A stretch of 64,000 nucleotides of DNA, from positions 310,001-374,000 of the forward strand of contig JAHLKG010000018.1 of the NCBI GenBank assembly GCA_025526995.1, given 5' to 3'. Positions 1 through 13,400 of the stretch are shown piece by piece (the first letter of the stretch is position 1; each line of letters begins with the position of its first letter). The position numbers and the translations under genes are program-made. Below the pieces are notes generated by a model that was not told the origin of the DNA, searched no databases, and saw nothing but the letters and a program-made list of their open reading frames with translations. The stretch is from Powellomyces hirtus. Its lineage: Eukaryota > Chytridiomycota > Chytridiomycetes > Spizellomycetales > Powellomycetaceae.

Positions 1-3056
<3,056 letters not shown>

Positions 3057-3360
3057 GGCATGTGGATCAACAAGGGTTGACGATCGTGACTTGAATAGAC
3101 GAATTGAATTCAGCTTGAAAACATGGAAATCTGTGAATTTTATTAGAATGATTGAACGGGCGGGATCTGTGGCTGCGATGGTGCAACTGACTGGCCTCCG
3201 ATCCTTAATGCAGCATGTGACACATCATCCACAGCCACACTTCATCCTGTCACTTTTCCATTGCAACTGTTGTGACAGTCCAAGAGCCTATCCAGAAGAT
3301 CAGATCGTTGGAGTATCCCAGAAGAAAGCGTGGGCTCAATGTATATCTCTATGTGATTAT
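3057..3360. other. Intergenic, GCN2 upstream region
   Basis: About 300 bp between the stop of the upstream DNA glycosylase gene and the GCN2 start codon, both on minus. It must hold the GCN2 promoter. I see no clear TATA box, repeat or RNA gene. Confidence 0.5.
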
Positions 3361-4847
3361 CTACAACCCATGGTACTTTTCGTTGTCCGCCTCCGTCTTC
3401 AGTTCTACACTCTCATGCTTCACTGTCAAGTCAAGATGATCGGATTCCTCCTCCTTCAATGTTTTCAGAGACGTATGCTCGCTTTTCATGGCGTCATCAT
3501 GGTCTTCCTCGTCGCCTTCCTCGTCGTCTTCCTTAACATTCACATCAGCATCGCTCTCCTCAATGTCTTCCGGCACATCCACAAATTTGGGCTTGGACGC
3601 AAGGAATGGTTTCAGCGGGCACGGCCCCCTTTCTGGTCTGGAAAGGCGACCGTTTGCAGCGCAGTTTTTGCAAGACTTGCCATGCGTGACAAGTAAGCAA
3701 TGCAGCGGATATCTATGTGAGAAGGAACAATCTCAATAATCCGTGCTGGAATGAGGAGTAAGAATAAAAAAGTCGCGCTTACTTGATGTCTTCGGGTACG
3801 CAGGCATCCAGATGTGCCTGCGCTTGCTCGCGGTCAGCTTTGGCGGGCACCCAGTTCAATGCTTTTGAGATGCGGAAGACGTGGGTGTCTACGGCGAACG
3901 ACTCACGACGGAGACAGAAGAGAAGGACGCAGCTCCTGTTGTCAGATTATGGTGTCTGTCAGTATGTGCGAGTCATTGAAAAGGCTCGAAGAAGTAATGC
4001 TTTGCTAAACTTACGCAGTCTTGGGTCCGACACCATCAAATTCCATTAGCTCCTTCATGGCATCCACGTCCGCCGCCTCCCTCAGATGCTCCAACGAACA
4101 CGTTCCATACTTCTCATGCGTGATACTCAACACATTGTAAATGACCTTACTCTTCACAGCCGCCAGGCCCCCAGCTCTGATTGCCTCCTCCACATCCCCG
4201 ACATTTGCCGCTCGGATGTTATCAAACATTGCCACATCACCGCCATTTCCCGCCCCGAACCTGGCGTACAGATTCTGCCATGCGCGGGTCGAGTTAGCGG
4301 ATGTGGTGTTTTGCGATAGGATCGTCCGAATCAAGGCGTCGAGGACAGTGCGCACTTGACCACACCCGGCGGCGGATGGGTTGGATGGAAGGGATGCTTG
4401 TGCGGGTCGCCGCGGGTGCCCATGCAGTTTGCCCAGGGCTTTCGTGACAGCCCGAGATTCAGCGACTGTTGGGCGTTTGAATTCGGGGAATGGGTCTTGT
4501 CCATAAGTTGCAATATGCCGCTGTTTTTTGGTAACGGATGACTTCGTTTTCGTCGGTTTCTCTATTTTGAGTGATGCATCATTGTATTCTACTTTTACTG
4601 TAGCCGCACGCTTGGATCTTTTCAATGGTCCACCTTCGTTCGGTTCGTCGTTGGCCTCGGCTTTCGCTTTCAATACCTCAACATCATCCCGCTGACGTAT
4701 CGCAGTCTTTTCGCTCTTCAAACTATCTGGGGCATTTCGAGACTTGCGTTTGCGAAATGGAACGCTGGCATTCTCTTTTGCTGTGGCTGGACTCCCCTCA
4801 GTGTTGATGAGAGCTGCCTTTGTAGTAGATCGGGTTAGTCTTGCCAT
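3361..4847 (-). CDS. HhH-GPD base-excision DNA glycosylase (endonuclease III-like)
   Basis: Nuclear base-excision repair glycosylase/AP-lyase of the HhH-GPD superfamily. Start at MARLTR (4847); an in-frame ATG lies 21 codons upstream. The first ~120 residues are a basic, Lys/Arg-rich disordered tail likely to carry nuclear localisation signals. The catalytic domain begins near TILSQNTTSANSTRAW. It contains the helix-hairpin-helix LMEFDGVGPKTA, whose Lys is the expected Schiff-base nucleophile, and, across an intron, FAVDTHVFRI with the catalytic Asp. Both residues present predicts a bifunctional enzyme. Exon 3 carries THGKSC, a CKNC pair and one more Cys (PCPL). This is not the canonical C-X6-C-X2-C-X5-C of 4Fe-4S endonuclease III, so the cluster is probably absent or altered. 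The C-terminal ~70 residues are an Asp/Glu-rich tail. There are two introns. Confidence 0.85.
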
Positions 4848-5057
4848 GATATTTTGAAACTGGGTATTTTTGAATGTAGAGGAGGACGTGCAAGTAGTAT
4901 GAGCAACCAACGGTGGTATGTCTATATTGCAAAAGATGGGTCTCGCAATGAAATGCCACCTGTCAGCCCCTGGCGGAAAATCGCTTGCCCCTCTGTGGCT
5001 TGTTCTGTGACGTCAGCTGGCGCAGCACAGCCAGATGCGACGCGTACTCGGCATGGC

Positions 5058-7172
5058 TACAGATCGCCCAATCCCACAGCTACCCAGAATGCCAGCGGTC
5101 TGACAGACCGTTTGCCACTCTTGGTGTCGACATCGCTAGCTGCGGTAGCCGCTGTCGCCAATGCAGGCGGAGCAGGTCCAGCCGGTCGCACATGCACCAA
5201 CAAAGCAAACTACACGAGCCAAAAGGATCAGAAAGCAGTATGGATGATCAGCCGAACTGATACGAAAGATCAAATAGACATACCTGAATGGGCACCGTGA
5301 GTGCTGATGATGAGGGCGGAAGTATCGGTGTGACCTGCACAATGATGCTTGTGAAGTTTTTGGCGCGTTCATGCACACCCACAACATTAGAAGCTTGGTC
5401 GCTGGTACCGGCCTCGTCTTCGTAATCCCATATGTCCTTGGCGGCATCGATCGTGAAATTTGGGGCTAGGAGGGTCACCTGAAGGCATTTGAGATCAAGC
5501 TCAATTACGATGGCTGTAGAGAAGGACCGAGAGCACATACCTGACAGTTTGTCATATCACTATGTTCATCACCACCCTCATTTTGCCCTACCAAACTCTG
5601 CGTAGTCGCCAGCGCTATAGACACAGGCACTTCGAGAGGGTTGGTGAATCTGAGTACGACTCTGCTAGCTACGTTCCATTGTAAGGATTGAGGAAACGGA
5701 TGTGCGATGGTGATTTTCGGGATATAGTTCCTGATGATAGAATAATGATGAGCATAGTGCATCCACATTTGATGGTGATAAGTGTAACAAGGCTTACATG
5801 GCCATCATTTTGATGTTGAAGCGCGTGCTTTGGGCTTTGTGTTCCGGTTTGACGACAATGTGTTCACATTTTCGACATCTCTTTGAGCGCTTCGTCCGGA
5901 GTTGTATGCGTTGTGGGTATAGAGCTCTGAGAATACAATCGAGTGAGTTCGAGGTGATTCATTGCCTTGTGCAAAGGCCGGACCCCTACTTCTTGTCGAT
6001 GACTTTGTCATTTGGCTGATGTAATCGCTGCTGTAAACTTGTCACTGCGTGGCACGAGACAGTTAGCAATATGTCGGTTCACGGGGAACATGCAACAGTC
6101 GCCTCACCATCCGCCGATCCACTTCGCAGCAGATACTCCCAGTCAGCTTCAGTGTCCTGCAATACCTCCACCGACGAAGAATATCTCTCCAGCTTAGTTT
6201 CCCGAGGAACGCGTGTACTTGAGCGACGCCCAAGCGAGGCAAACGAAGCAAGACCAGGGATCGTTGCCAGCAGAGACGACGGCAGATTGAGCCCACCGCC
6301 GGACAAGCCGCGCAGAAGCCCACCGGGCCCAGTGCTGGCCGTGTCCTTGACCTTGATTACTTTCTCAAAATGTTGCCGTAGGTTCTCAAACTCTTGAACG
6401 TCTTTGCGCGCTTCCTCCAACGGCTGCAGCTGTGCTGAGTTGTTGCGTGTTCAGTTTCTAAGGTCTACGCGTCGGGATTGTGTGCACCGTAAGCTTCGCA
6501 GCTCGGAGAAGAACCTACTGGCAAGCCCTGTGGGACGATCAAACTGCATCCCGATCTCCAGAGAGTCCCATCGACATGCCCCGCATGTGAGGTAATGTGT
6601 GTTTCCGGCCGCTGTTGCAGTTGGGCTATTTGGCTCACCGGGGGTCGCGGGGTCGACCATCGAAACGACGTTTAATGTGTTCTCGCATACCGGGCATTCG
6701 AAACAATTTCGTCCACATCTGCGGGCGCATGCACATCTGCATCAAAAGGGCTGCACTTCTGATGTCAAAACTCGCAGGGCTCCCTCCTCACCTGTTCTTC
6801 TCGGCCTTTACTGAGGCGGTCGGAACCTCAAACAGACAATTCGGACAGTAGTAGCAAGCGATTTCTTCCTGAATGCATACAGGACAACATATCCGGTGGC
6901 AGTGTTCACAGTAGTAGAGGCGGGCCACAGGGAAGAGGCTCAAGATGTCGGCAGAGCGAGGAGGGTCGGTGACCGCGTCGACGCTAAGATCACCACTTTC
7001 ATCATTTTCATAGCGCGGGTCCAGGTGATGGCAGGGACACTGGACCACATACCGAAAAGGTTAGAAATGGGTACATAGTAGCTCCTGAGTTCACTAAGCG
7101 TGTCTGGCACCCTACCTGATAGGAAACGAATGGAGCCGGAACCCGGAGCTCGTCGAGAACCGTGGTACCCAT
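5058..7172 (-). CDS. Dynactin subunit p62 (DCTN4 family)
   Basis: Pointed-end component of the dynactin complex, which supports cytoplasmic dynein transport. Start MGTTVLDELRVP at 7172. The first intron is about 7043-7115, then the second exon continues with CPCHHLDPRYEND. The family hallmark is a cysteine-rich segment, LYYCEHCHRICCPVC and YYCPNCLFEVP (about 6800-6930), followed by FECPVC. Further down are ALYPQRIQLRTKRSKRCRKC (about 5830-5920), then a beta-rich exon (PKITIAHPFPQSLQW) and a C-terminal exon ending FWVAVGLGDL-stop at 5058. All of these match dynactin p62 in order. At least six introns are needed, mostly 50-80 bp. A Gly/Ser-rich linker (GPGGLLRGLSGGGLNLP, about 6300) is variable in the family. 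Family assignment is firm; some exon edges are estimated. Confidence 0.92.
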
Positions 7173-7505
7173 GTTGTCCCACACTCAGAAACTAGATAAA
7201 CTAAAAAACGCAGCTGCTGGCAGGCAAGGGCCGTATGATGCCTGTCAATTCAATCCTCAACGTTCCCGTTGTATGCCCGCCAATGCAGAGGGTCCAATGT
7301 CGAAGCCCAGGAACAGCCTTGAGGATGTCGAGCTGAATCTAGTATGAGCTGCTGCGCACCTGGTTGCCGTGGCACCAAGAGTCGTGGCACAGCTTGCCAA
7401 AGCGCGACTCGCCTCTGTTCGCACCAGCGGTCTTCCCATTGCCTGAGCTTTTTCCTAGTGCGTTGTCGAAGTCACTTGCTCCTTCGCAAAACACACACAT
7501 TCACT
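7173..7505. other. Divergent promoter region, dynactin p62 / RPB8
   Basis: About 330 bp between two divergent start codons. It must contain promoters for both genes. I see no convincing TATA box or repeat. Confidence 0.5.
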
Positions 7506-8232
7506 ATGAAGGTATGCAAAACATGCCCGCATGGTCCTGAAAGGTTAACGAGGTTCCAAGCGACTGGTCTCGGCATTTTTGTCTAGCATATGTTTAGCCC
7601 GCAATGAAGGGAAGCCCTTGTCTCACCTCCTTGTTGTCATCCTCTAGAGCCAGCTATTCCACGCCACCTTCACAGTGAAGGAAATCGATCCATATGGCAA
7701 GAAGTTCGACAGAGGTAAAACCGCTCGTCCCTACTTCACATTTCATTCCATTTCCTGAGCTGATGTCTCTTTGTGCCAGTCTCCCGCATCACAGCGCTCA
7801 GCGAAACAGGAGACGTCGAAATAACACTTGACGTAAACACGGAGATCTACCCACTCGCGCAATTCGAAAAAGTTTCGGTCGCTCTCGCCGCGACGCTGTC
7901 CCTCGACCCCACTGCAGCCGGCGACGCCCTGAACGCGGCTAGCAGAGATGCATGGCGTTCCAACGAACGATCTCTCGCTGACGACTATGACTATGTTATG
8001 TTCGGGAAAGTGTACAAGTACGATGACAATGGACCGTCGAAAGTGTATGTAGCCTATGCTTGGGGGTTCCTCCTCACGAAAACTATTCGTTGGGCGCGAT
8101 CTGACATCATATTCTTTTCTCAGATCTGTGTACGCTTCATTCGGAGGTCTGTTGCTGTGCATATCAGGAGACTACCGACAACTAAACGACCTGGATGTGG
8201 GCATGAACCTGTATCTGTTGATGAAGAAGTGA
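7506..8232 (+). CDS. RPB8: RNA polymerases I, II and III common subunit RPABC3 (Rpb8)
   Basis: Small shared subunit of all three nuclear RNA polymerases, with an OB-like fold. It has four exons, and the first codes only two residues: ATGAAG (7506-7511), intron, then exon 2 at 7648-7714 (SQLFHATFTVKEIDPYGKKF). Exon 3 starts at 7780 with VSRITALSE and includes ITLDVNTEIYPL, a strongly conserved Rpb8 stretch. The last exon encodes SVYASFGGLLLCISGD and ends YLLMKK-stop at 8230-8232. The length, about 143 residues, matches the family (yeast 146, human 150). The six-nucleotide first coding exon is unusual but is supported by good donor (GTATGC) and acceptor (CTCTAG) sites and by the conserved QLF start of the second exon. 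Confidence 0.95.
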
Positions 8233-8419
8233 AAATGGGCACTTGGAGAGAGAGCAAAGAAGAATGGGAGAGCACACACGGAACACCTCATAAATTATTA
8301 TTACCGGCTTCTTCTACGAGCCGTGCCGCTTCGACCTCAGAGGACAACATGTCTGCTACCCGATGTAAAGATGCAGATGCGACTGTGATCTAGAATACAA
8401 CGAATGAAGCACCAAATGT

Positions 8420-9138
8420 ATATCAAAATGGACCATTAGATGATTTGGCCGCAACCCCCGTCGGTTGGTGCGGTTGCGTGTTTAAGGCGGATGCACACGT
8501 TTGAGTGTGCCCGCCGCTTGGCACCTTAGCCGGCCTTACATCCCTGGTAGTTACTACATAACTCAGGACATGAGACAGCAAGAGCTCGTTGATGAAACCT
8601 GCTGCTACTTGCAAGTACCTTTGCAGTGATAGTGTAATCCATGCCGGTACATCGCCAAAATGATTGATGAGTCTCACTTTGTTCCCCCAGCTCATACCAG
8701 CATCCACGATCATCTCTAGGCCTCCCATCACAGCCACTGCAAAGTCCCATACGCCCTTACCCTTCACGTCCTATGTCTCTTTTTTGAAGAGCTCCAGATC
8801 ATCCGGAAAATCATCCGGGTGCTTTCCGGTTCCAGGTTCGTAATCCATGTACCCTACAAAGCCCATCCCGGATGCAGCTTTACCACATCATCAACTATGA
8901 GCGCAGTCTTCACGCGGACATTTTTCACGTAGGGCTCCATAGACATTGTAAAATCCACCAAGTAGCAAACGTCAGCTGTCTTTTTCTTGCGATACGTCTC
9001 TTGCATAGCTCCCTCATCCGCCCAGCGCTTGTCACGGAGCGCGTGGACGCAGCAGAGTTGGTTGCTGATGCAGGTAGCGATTAGTAAGCTGTATATGCGG
9101 TTAAGCTGCTTGGAGGGTGAGCTCGTCGAGCCTTGCAC
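8420..9138 (-). pseudogene. VWA-domain protein, broken (alpha-kinase-associated VWA type)
   Basis: The translated minus strand gives a recognisable von Willebrand A domain in two frames. The first part (about 8854-9010) has TADVCYLVDFTMSMEPYV, a MIDAS-like D-x-T-x-S sequence. Immediately afterwards the reading frame shifts and continues as MGFVGYMDYEPGTGKHPDDF (8785-8870). It then meets an in-frame stop (ELFKKET-stop, about 8770) before resuming with AVMGGLEMIVDAGMSWGNKV. Downstream residues still resemble the VWA fold (RLINHFGDVPAW) before homology fades. There is no room for an intron at the frameshift. VWA domains of this kind occur in vwkA-type proteins, often next to an alpha-kinase; no alpha-kinase is visible here. 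I read it as a decaying gene copy. A sequencing error could explain one lesion but hardly both. Confidence 0.6.
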
Positions 9139-9441
9139 GGCCTTCCGTCAACGCGAGTGGCACCGCCCCGCTTGAGGTGGTGTGAGTAGAACGGTTATGT
9201 CAGCCTTGTTCTGTCATCAGTAACGCGCTCCGATTGGCTGAATTAAGAGAAAAGCATAGCCTCACCACCGTGAGCACTGACCTGGGGTGCACAAACGTTC
9301 TACGTCTTTCTAGCACTCGCCTTGACTGAACTCAGTGGAACTTGGTTATCGAAAACGAGATTAACACAATAATATTACCACGTCCCCCGTACAACCCGTC
9401 ACCTTCCTCAGCAACTCTACATCTCCATTTGTCCCTACAAA

Positions 9442-11341
9442 ATGTCGTTGAAGATCGCCGTCATTGGTGCAGGTCCGTTGACAGAAAACCTCCATGGCGG
9501 ATAGATGCTTTCTGACGTTTCTCTCTGTGCCATATAACCAGGTGTATCAGGTCTTGTGGCATGCAAGGAGCTTCTTGCCACTGGCCTCGAGGTCAGCGTC
9601 TTTGAAAAAGGTGAGAATGTCGGCGGTATTTGGGCATACTCGGAAGATCCCGACACTCCATCCGTCATGCGACAGACAGTTCTGAACTTGAGCAAGGCGC
9701 AGGTAGCTTGGTGCATACTCGAAATCATGTCCTGTCATGCCGCTAACCACAAGCTCTTTGATAGATGGCATTCAGCGATTTCCCCTTCCCCGACGGTACG
9801 TCGTTCAGTCCTGACAGTTGCCGCCTTAGCTTGTAGCCTCATCTATCGTTCTTGAAATAGATTGTCCAGACTATGCGACGCACCAAGCGTATGAGAAATA
9901 TCTGAAGAGTTATGCAAGTCACTTCGATCTCCTGCAACATATACGCTTCAGCACCGCAGTCACCACAGTCACACCTTTGGCACATGGCCGCTGGAAGGTG
10001 GTCAGTCAGAGCAGTGCCACAAGTGCGACAAAGGAAGAAATATTCGATCGTGTTGTTGTTTCGGCGGGACAAAACCAGATTCCAAACATGCCAAAAACAC
10101 CGGGACTGGATGTATTCAAAGGAGAGGTTTTACACTCAAGAAACTACAAATCGTAAGTGATTCCTCCCCAATCCGATGTTGCTGCCCATCGCGGGTCCTT
10201 ACTTCCGACTTCTCATTTCCAATACCGTAAGATTTGAGCCATTCATGGGCAAACGCGTGCTGGTTGTTGGCGTAGCAAATAGTGGAGCGGATGTCGCTGT
10301 CGATCTGTCAGGAAATGCAGAGAAGGTTCTCTTATCCGGGCGGCGGGGCATATGGCTGGTACGTCGGACCTGAGCACAATTACGTAGGGAGCTCGGGAGA
10401 AACCATCTGACACATTCTGACTTTTACACAGCTGCCGCGATTCCTGCTGATGGGAAAACCTCTTGATCATCTCATGTCTCGCAAGTCATTTGGCTTTCCA
10501 TCGTGGGTCACCAACATGTTCATGCGATTCTTGTCTCGCCTTATGGTGGGCGATATGAGTCGATTCGGTCTTGGTACGAACATTAACCCGACGAGCATCA
10601 ATCCAACCGTAAATGATCACCTTGGGGAGCGTCTTGCAACTGGAAAGGTCAAAGCGCATCCCGATATTGCCAGACTACATGAAGGAGAAGTTGAGGTTGG
10701 TGCGACAAGCTCACAGATTTCATTGCAATTAGCAGGCTAACTATGTGAAATTACAGTTCGTTGATGGAACACGAGAGAAGATCGACGCTATTATTTATTG
10801 CACGGGATACCAGCGTTCATTCCCATTCCTTCCATCTCTCGCCATGACCGGTCAAGCCTCGCCCAACTCGCCTACTCTTTCGCTGTACAAGCGGATTGTG
10901 CCCATAGCATATCCGGGCCTGGCATTCGTTGGCCATATTCACGGCCTCGCACACTCTGCGGTCGCGGAACTGCAAGCTCGGTGGGTTGCCCGCCTCTTCG
11001 CAGGGGATCTCAAGCTTCCGGCCGAGACAGGGATGCAGGACGAGATAGACTCTCACGCGTTGTGGGTGAAGCACAATATTCACGGCGGCGTAAGCACATG
11101 CGAAGTGCCCCCATTCCCATACATGGAGTTGCTAGCAAAGGACATTGGCTGCAATGTGGACACGCGGGCGTTATGGTGGAACCGGCCAGTCTTGCGTAAG
11201 TTGGTGTTGACTGGCACGTTCTGCCCACATCAGTATCGACTGTTTGGGCCAGGCAGATGGGAAGGCGCTGAGGATGTGATTTATAAAACGTGCGGGGAAA
11301 CGAAGGGCAAGAGATGGACCTGGCTAGCTAGAGTCTGGTGA
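9442..11341 (+). CDS. Flavin-containing monooxygenase (FMO-like)
   Basis: Class B flavoprotein monooxygenase that uses FAD and NADPH to oxygenate soft nucleophiles (N or S) on small molecules. The N-terminus MSLKIAVIGAG, then GVSGLVA after the first intron, forms the FAD-binding GxGxxG. FKGEVLHSRNY (about 10121-10151) matches the FMO signature FxGxxxHxxxY exactly. The NADPH site appears as VLVVGVANSGADVA, with Ala in place of the second Gly of GxGNSG. Later segments include the ATG-containing motif equivalent IIYCTGYQRSFPF and the C-terminal GPGRWEGAEDVI. Six or more exons with short introns; stop at 11339-11341. The exon around 9560-9790 is the least certain part, because the join near SKAQ/MAFSDFPFPD was inferred from homology. 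Substrate unknown. Probably cytosolic or ER-associated; no signal peptide seen. Confidence 0.88.
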
Positions 11342-11520
11342 TTAGATATAGTCTTAAAGTTATTTGGATAATGTGCAGAAAGCGAAAAAGCGACCATCAT
11401 GCTCCGCGAACGGGTCTGCGATCTATGCTCGTGTTAGGTGAATATTGATGCTACTGATCATACATTTACATGTGCAATCCATAAGCTGCCTTCATTTCGG
11501 CTGTATCTATTGCTCTAGCT

Positions 11521-12819
11521 TTATACGTATGTGTGGTCTTTGTTGCCTTCTAAACTAACTGTATCGTCTACTTTCATAGGCCTATTGGTTGCCGCAAGCG
11601 CCCCACTGCTAGACGAGGCAGCTGGCGCGAACAGGCTAGCTCGTATCCTGGGCTTTGTGGCAGGAAATCGTCGCCCGCAGTAGAATCCGATGCCGCATAG
11701 CAGGATGACGCCGACTATGCAGCTGACGATGATGATGATGATAAAGGTAAGATACCGGTTCGAGCCCTCTTCATAGTACCCTTCATTTGCCGGTACGCTA
11801 AAGGCGCTGCTGCACATGTACTCATTCTTGTACTGACGGATGCAGGTCGATCCAAGGGGGCACATGTCATCCCGTCCTGGGCCGGAACACGAATATTCCA
11901 CCGAACGGAAGTTACGTTCGCTTTGGGGCTCTTTCACGCACGTTCCATTGTTGAAGCATCGCGACCCGCAGGGGCAAGTGCTCCAGGAGGTCCCGATGGC
12001 GGTTGGCAGACTTCTGCATTTGGGAGCAGCAGCAGCAGATGGCCCATACGCTTCCTCTTCGGTAAGCCGCTGTAACGCACGACATTGCCGAGACTCTGCG
12101 TCACAGGCGTTGGAAAGTGGATTCTGACAAGGGTTTCCGTCGGCTAGATTGCCCCACGTAACGACCAAGCCCGGATCCACTTGCACCGTGCCTGCTTGAC
12201 TCGGCTCGTTCGGGCCTGCGCACGTAGCGTTCACCGGAAGGTAGCGTAGGCATATCCCGGCGCCAGGTCCAAATATTTTCCAGTCGCTGGCGACGCTGTT
12301 GTAAACTGTGCTGTGGAGCGTTACGCACGTATATCCCGCCGGACAGCTGCTTGTTTGAGCGTTCGGCCGCTGCTGTCTCCGGTCATCAGTAGAACACATG
12401 GGTGAAGGCGCCGGTTTCCCGAAATCTTGACCAAAGTTGGTCTGCTCGGACCAGCAAGACATAAAGATGCTGCTATTAAAGTCATAAAAGCCGTTCCGGT
12501 CAGGGTGCGGAACATAATACTGGTTTTCGGCTGACGGCACGGACGCATTGGCGTTCCTTGCGTCCTGTTGTGGAGGCGAAAGGGAACAGACGTAAGGTTG
12601 AGACGAGTTAGTGGACCCTATTGCTGGCGTGCATGCTGCATTTGGGTTAAAGGCTGAGCATGGGTCATTAATAGTGCCAGAGCTGGCGGATGCGGGTGGT
12701 AGTGCGCAGGGCACCAGAGGCAAGGGAATGAGGGCGGTAACAGGACCACCGGCTGCTACCAACAACCACAACAACCAGAGGACGACCGCAGAAAAAGGTA
12801 ACGTCTGCTGCGCAAGCAT
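11521..12819 (-). CDS. Cysteine-rich single-pass cell-surface protein
   Basis: An uninterrupted 432-residue reading frame. It begins with a strong signal peptide (Leu/Val/Ala-rich to about residue 30). The ectodomain of about 320 residues has over 20 cysteines, a cluster of N-glycosylation sequons (for example NSSQ, NASV, NSSI, NATC, NGTC) and a segment CPCGSRCFNNGTC resembling an EGF-like or short disulfide module. A single transmembrane helix follows at about residues 354-380 (LTFIIIIIVSCIVGVILLC), with basic CGRR after it. The cytoplasmic tail of about 50 residues is Ser/Ala-rich. The arrangement predicts a type I plasma-membrane or wall-facing protein. I recognise no named family. A receptor, adhesin or cargo-receptor role is possible but unproven. 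It is one of the few intronless genes here. Confidence 0.8.
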   Translation of the reverse strand: MLAQQTLPFSAVVLWLLWLLVAAGGPVTALIPLPLVPCALPPASASSGTINDPCSAFNPNAACTPAIGSTNSSQPYVCSLSPPQQDARNANASVPSAENQYYVPHPDRNGFYDFNSSIFMSCWSEQTNFGQDFGKPAPSPMCSTDDRRQQRPNAQTSSCPAGYTCVTLHSTVYNSVASDWKIFGPGAGICLRYLPVNATCAGPNEPSQAGTVQVDPGLVVTWGNLADGNPCQNPLSNACDAESRQCRALQRLTEEEAYGPSAAAAPKCRSLPTAIGTSWSTCPCGSRCFNNGTCVKEPQSERNFRSVEYSCSGPGRDDMCPLGSTCIRQYKNEYMCSSAFSVPANEGYYEEGSNRYLTFIIIIIVSCIVGVILLCGIGFYCGRRFPATKPRIRASLFAPAASSSSGALAATNRPMKVDDTVSLEGNKDHTYV

Positions 12820-12853
12820 GGCTGGTTTTGTTGCAGAATTGGGGATCGATTTT

Positions 12854-12880
12854 GTCGTCGTCGTCGTCGTCGTCGTCGTT
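12854..12880. repeat. GTC/CGT trinucleotide microsatellite
   Basis: A run of about nine TCG/GTC triplets lies about 35 bp upstream of the start codon of the minus-strand surface-protein gene, so probably in its 5' UTR or promoter. Such runs are length-variable. Confidence 0.85.
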
Positions 12881-13019
12881 CGTTGGGCCGCAGATAAAAT
12901 AGTCGCGGCGCGAGGTATCTTTGCATAAATAAAGAATCCTTATGTAATTGCTTGCGACAGCAATGGCACAGTCACATTCATCCGCTTAATCTTTACATAA
13001 GCAAATCGGCTCCTTTGCC

Positions 13020-13026
13020 TATAAAA
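13020..13026 (+). promoter_or_regulatory. TATA-like box without an evident gene
   Basis: TATAAAA followed by a C-rich stretch, on the plus strand. No recognisable coding region follows; downstream lies diverged repeat sequence and then the minisatellite. It could drive a non-coding transcript or be coincidental. Confidence 0.3.
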
Positions 13027-13199
13027 CCCTCCCCGCCGGGCCCGTCGCGCTCTTACGCGTCCAGTTCCCGTCGAGAGCATCATCCTCATCCTCATCCGAA
13101 ACTTACAAGATTACAAGCTGGTTGGGTACGTAGTTGCAAGGAGTCGCTGATTCTCGCATACTTCGAGCGGTTGATCTGACATCAAACTGTGCGTCGTTG

Positions 13200-13400
13200 T
13201 CTTGCGCAGTGTTGAAGGCTCCGAGGATCGCCAATCGGATTTCCGTTATGCACCAGGTTTTCAATCCGTTGTTGTTAGAGCACAGCCGGGACCCCGGAAC
13301 TCATTTCTTTTTTTCCTTTGCGCTGTAGAAGCGCTGGATATCGACAATCGCCATTCAAGCATGCACCAAGCTCCAGGTCCGTGCCGCAGAACATTAGACA
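13200..13400. repeat. Diverged tandem pair (about 116-bp spacing)
   Basis: Two related segments, each containing GAAG...ATCG.CAATCG and later ATGCACCA.G, start near 13209 and 13325. They are considerably diverged. They sit directly before the minisatellite and may be an older, degraded repeat. I see no coding content. Confidence 0.35.

Noticed and set aside
11757..11768. GGTTCGAGCCC, resembling a tRNA B box
   Set aside because: It is inside the coding frame of the surface protein and no A box or cloverleaf stems surround it.
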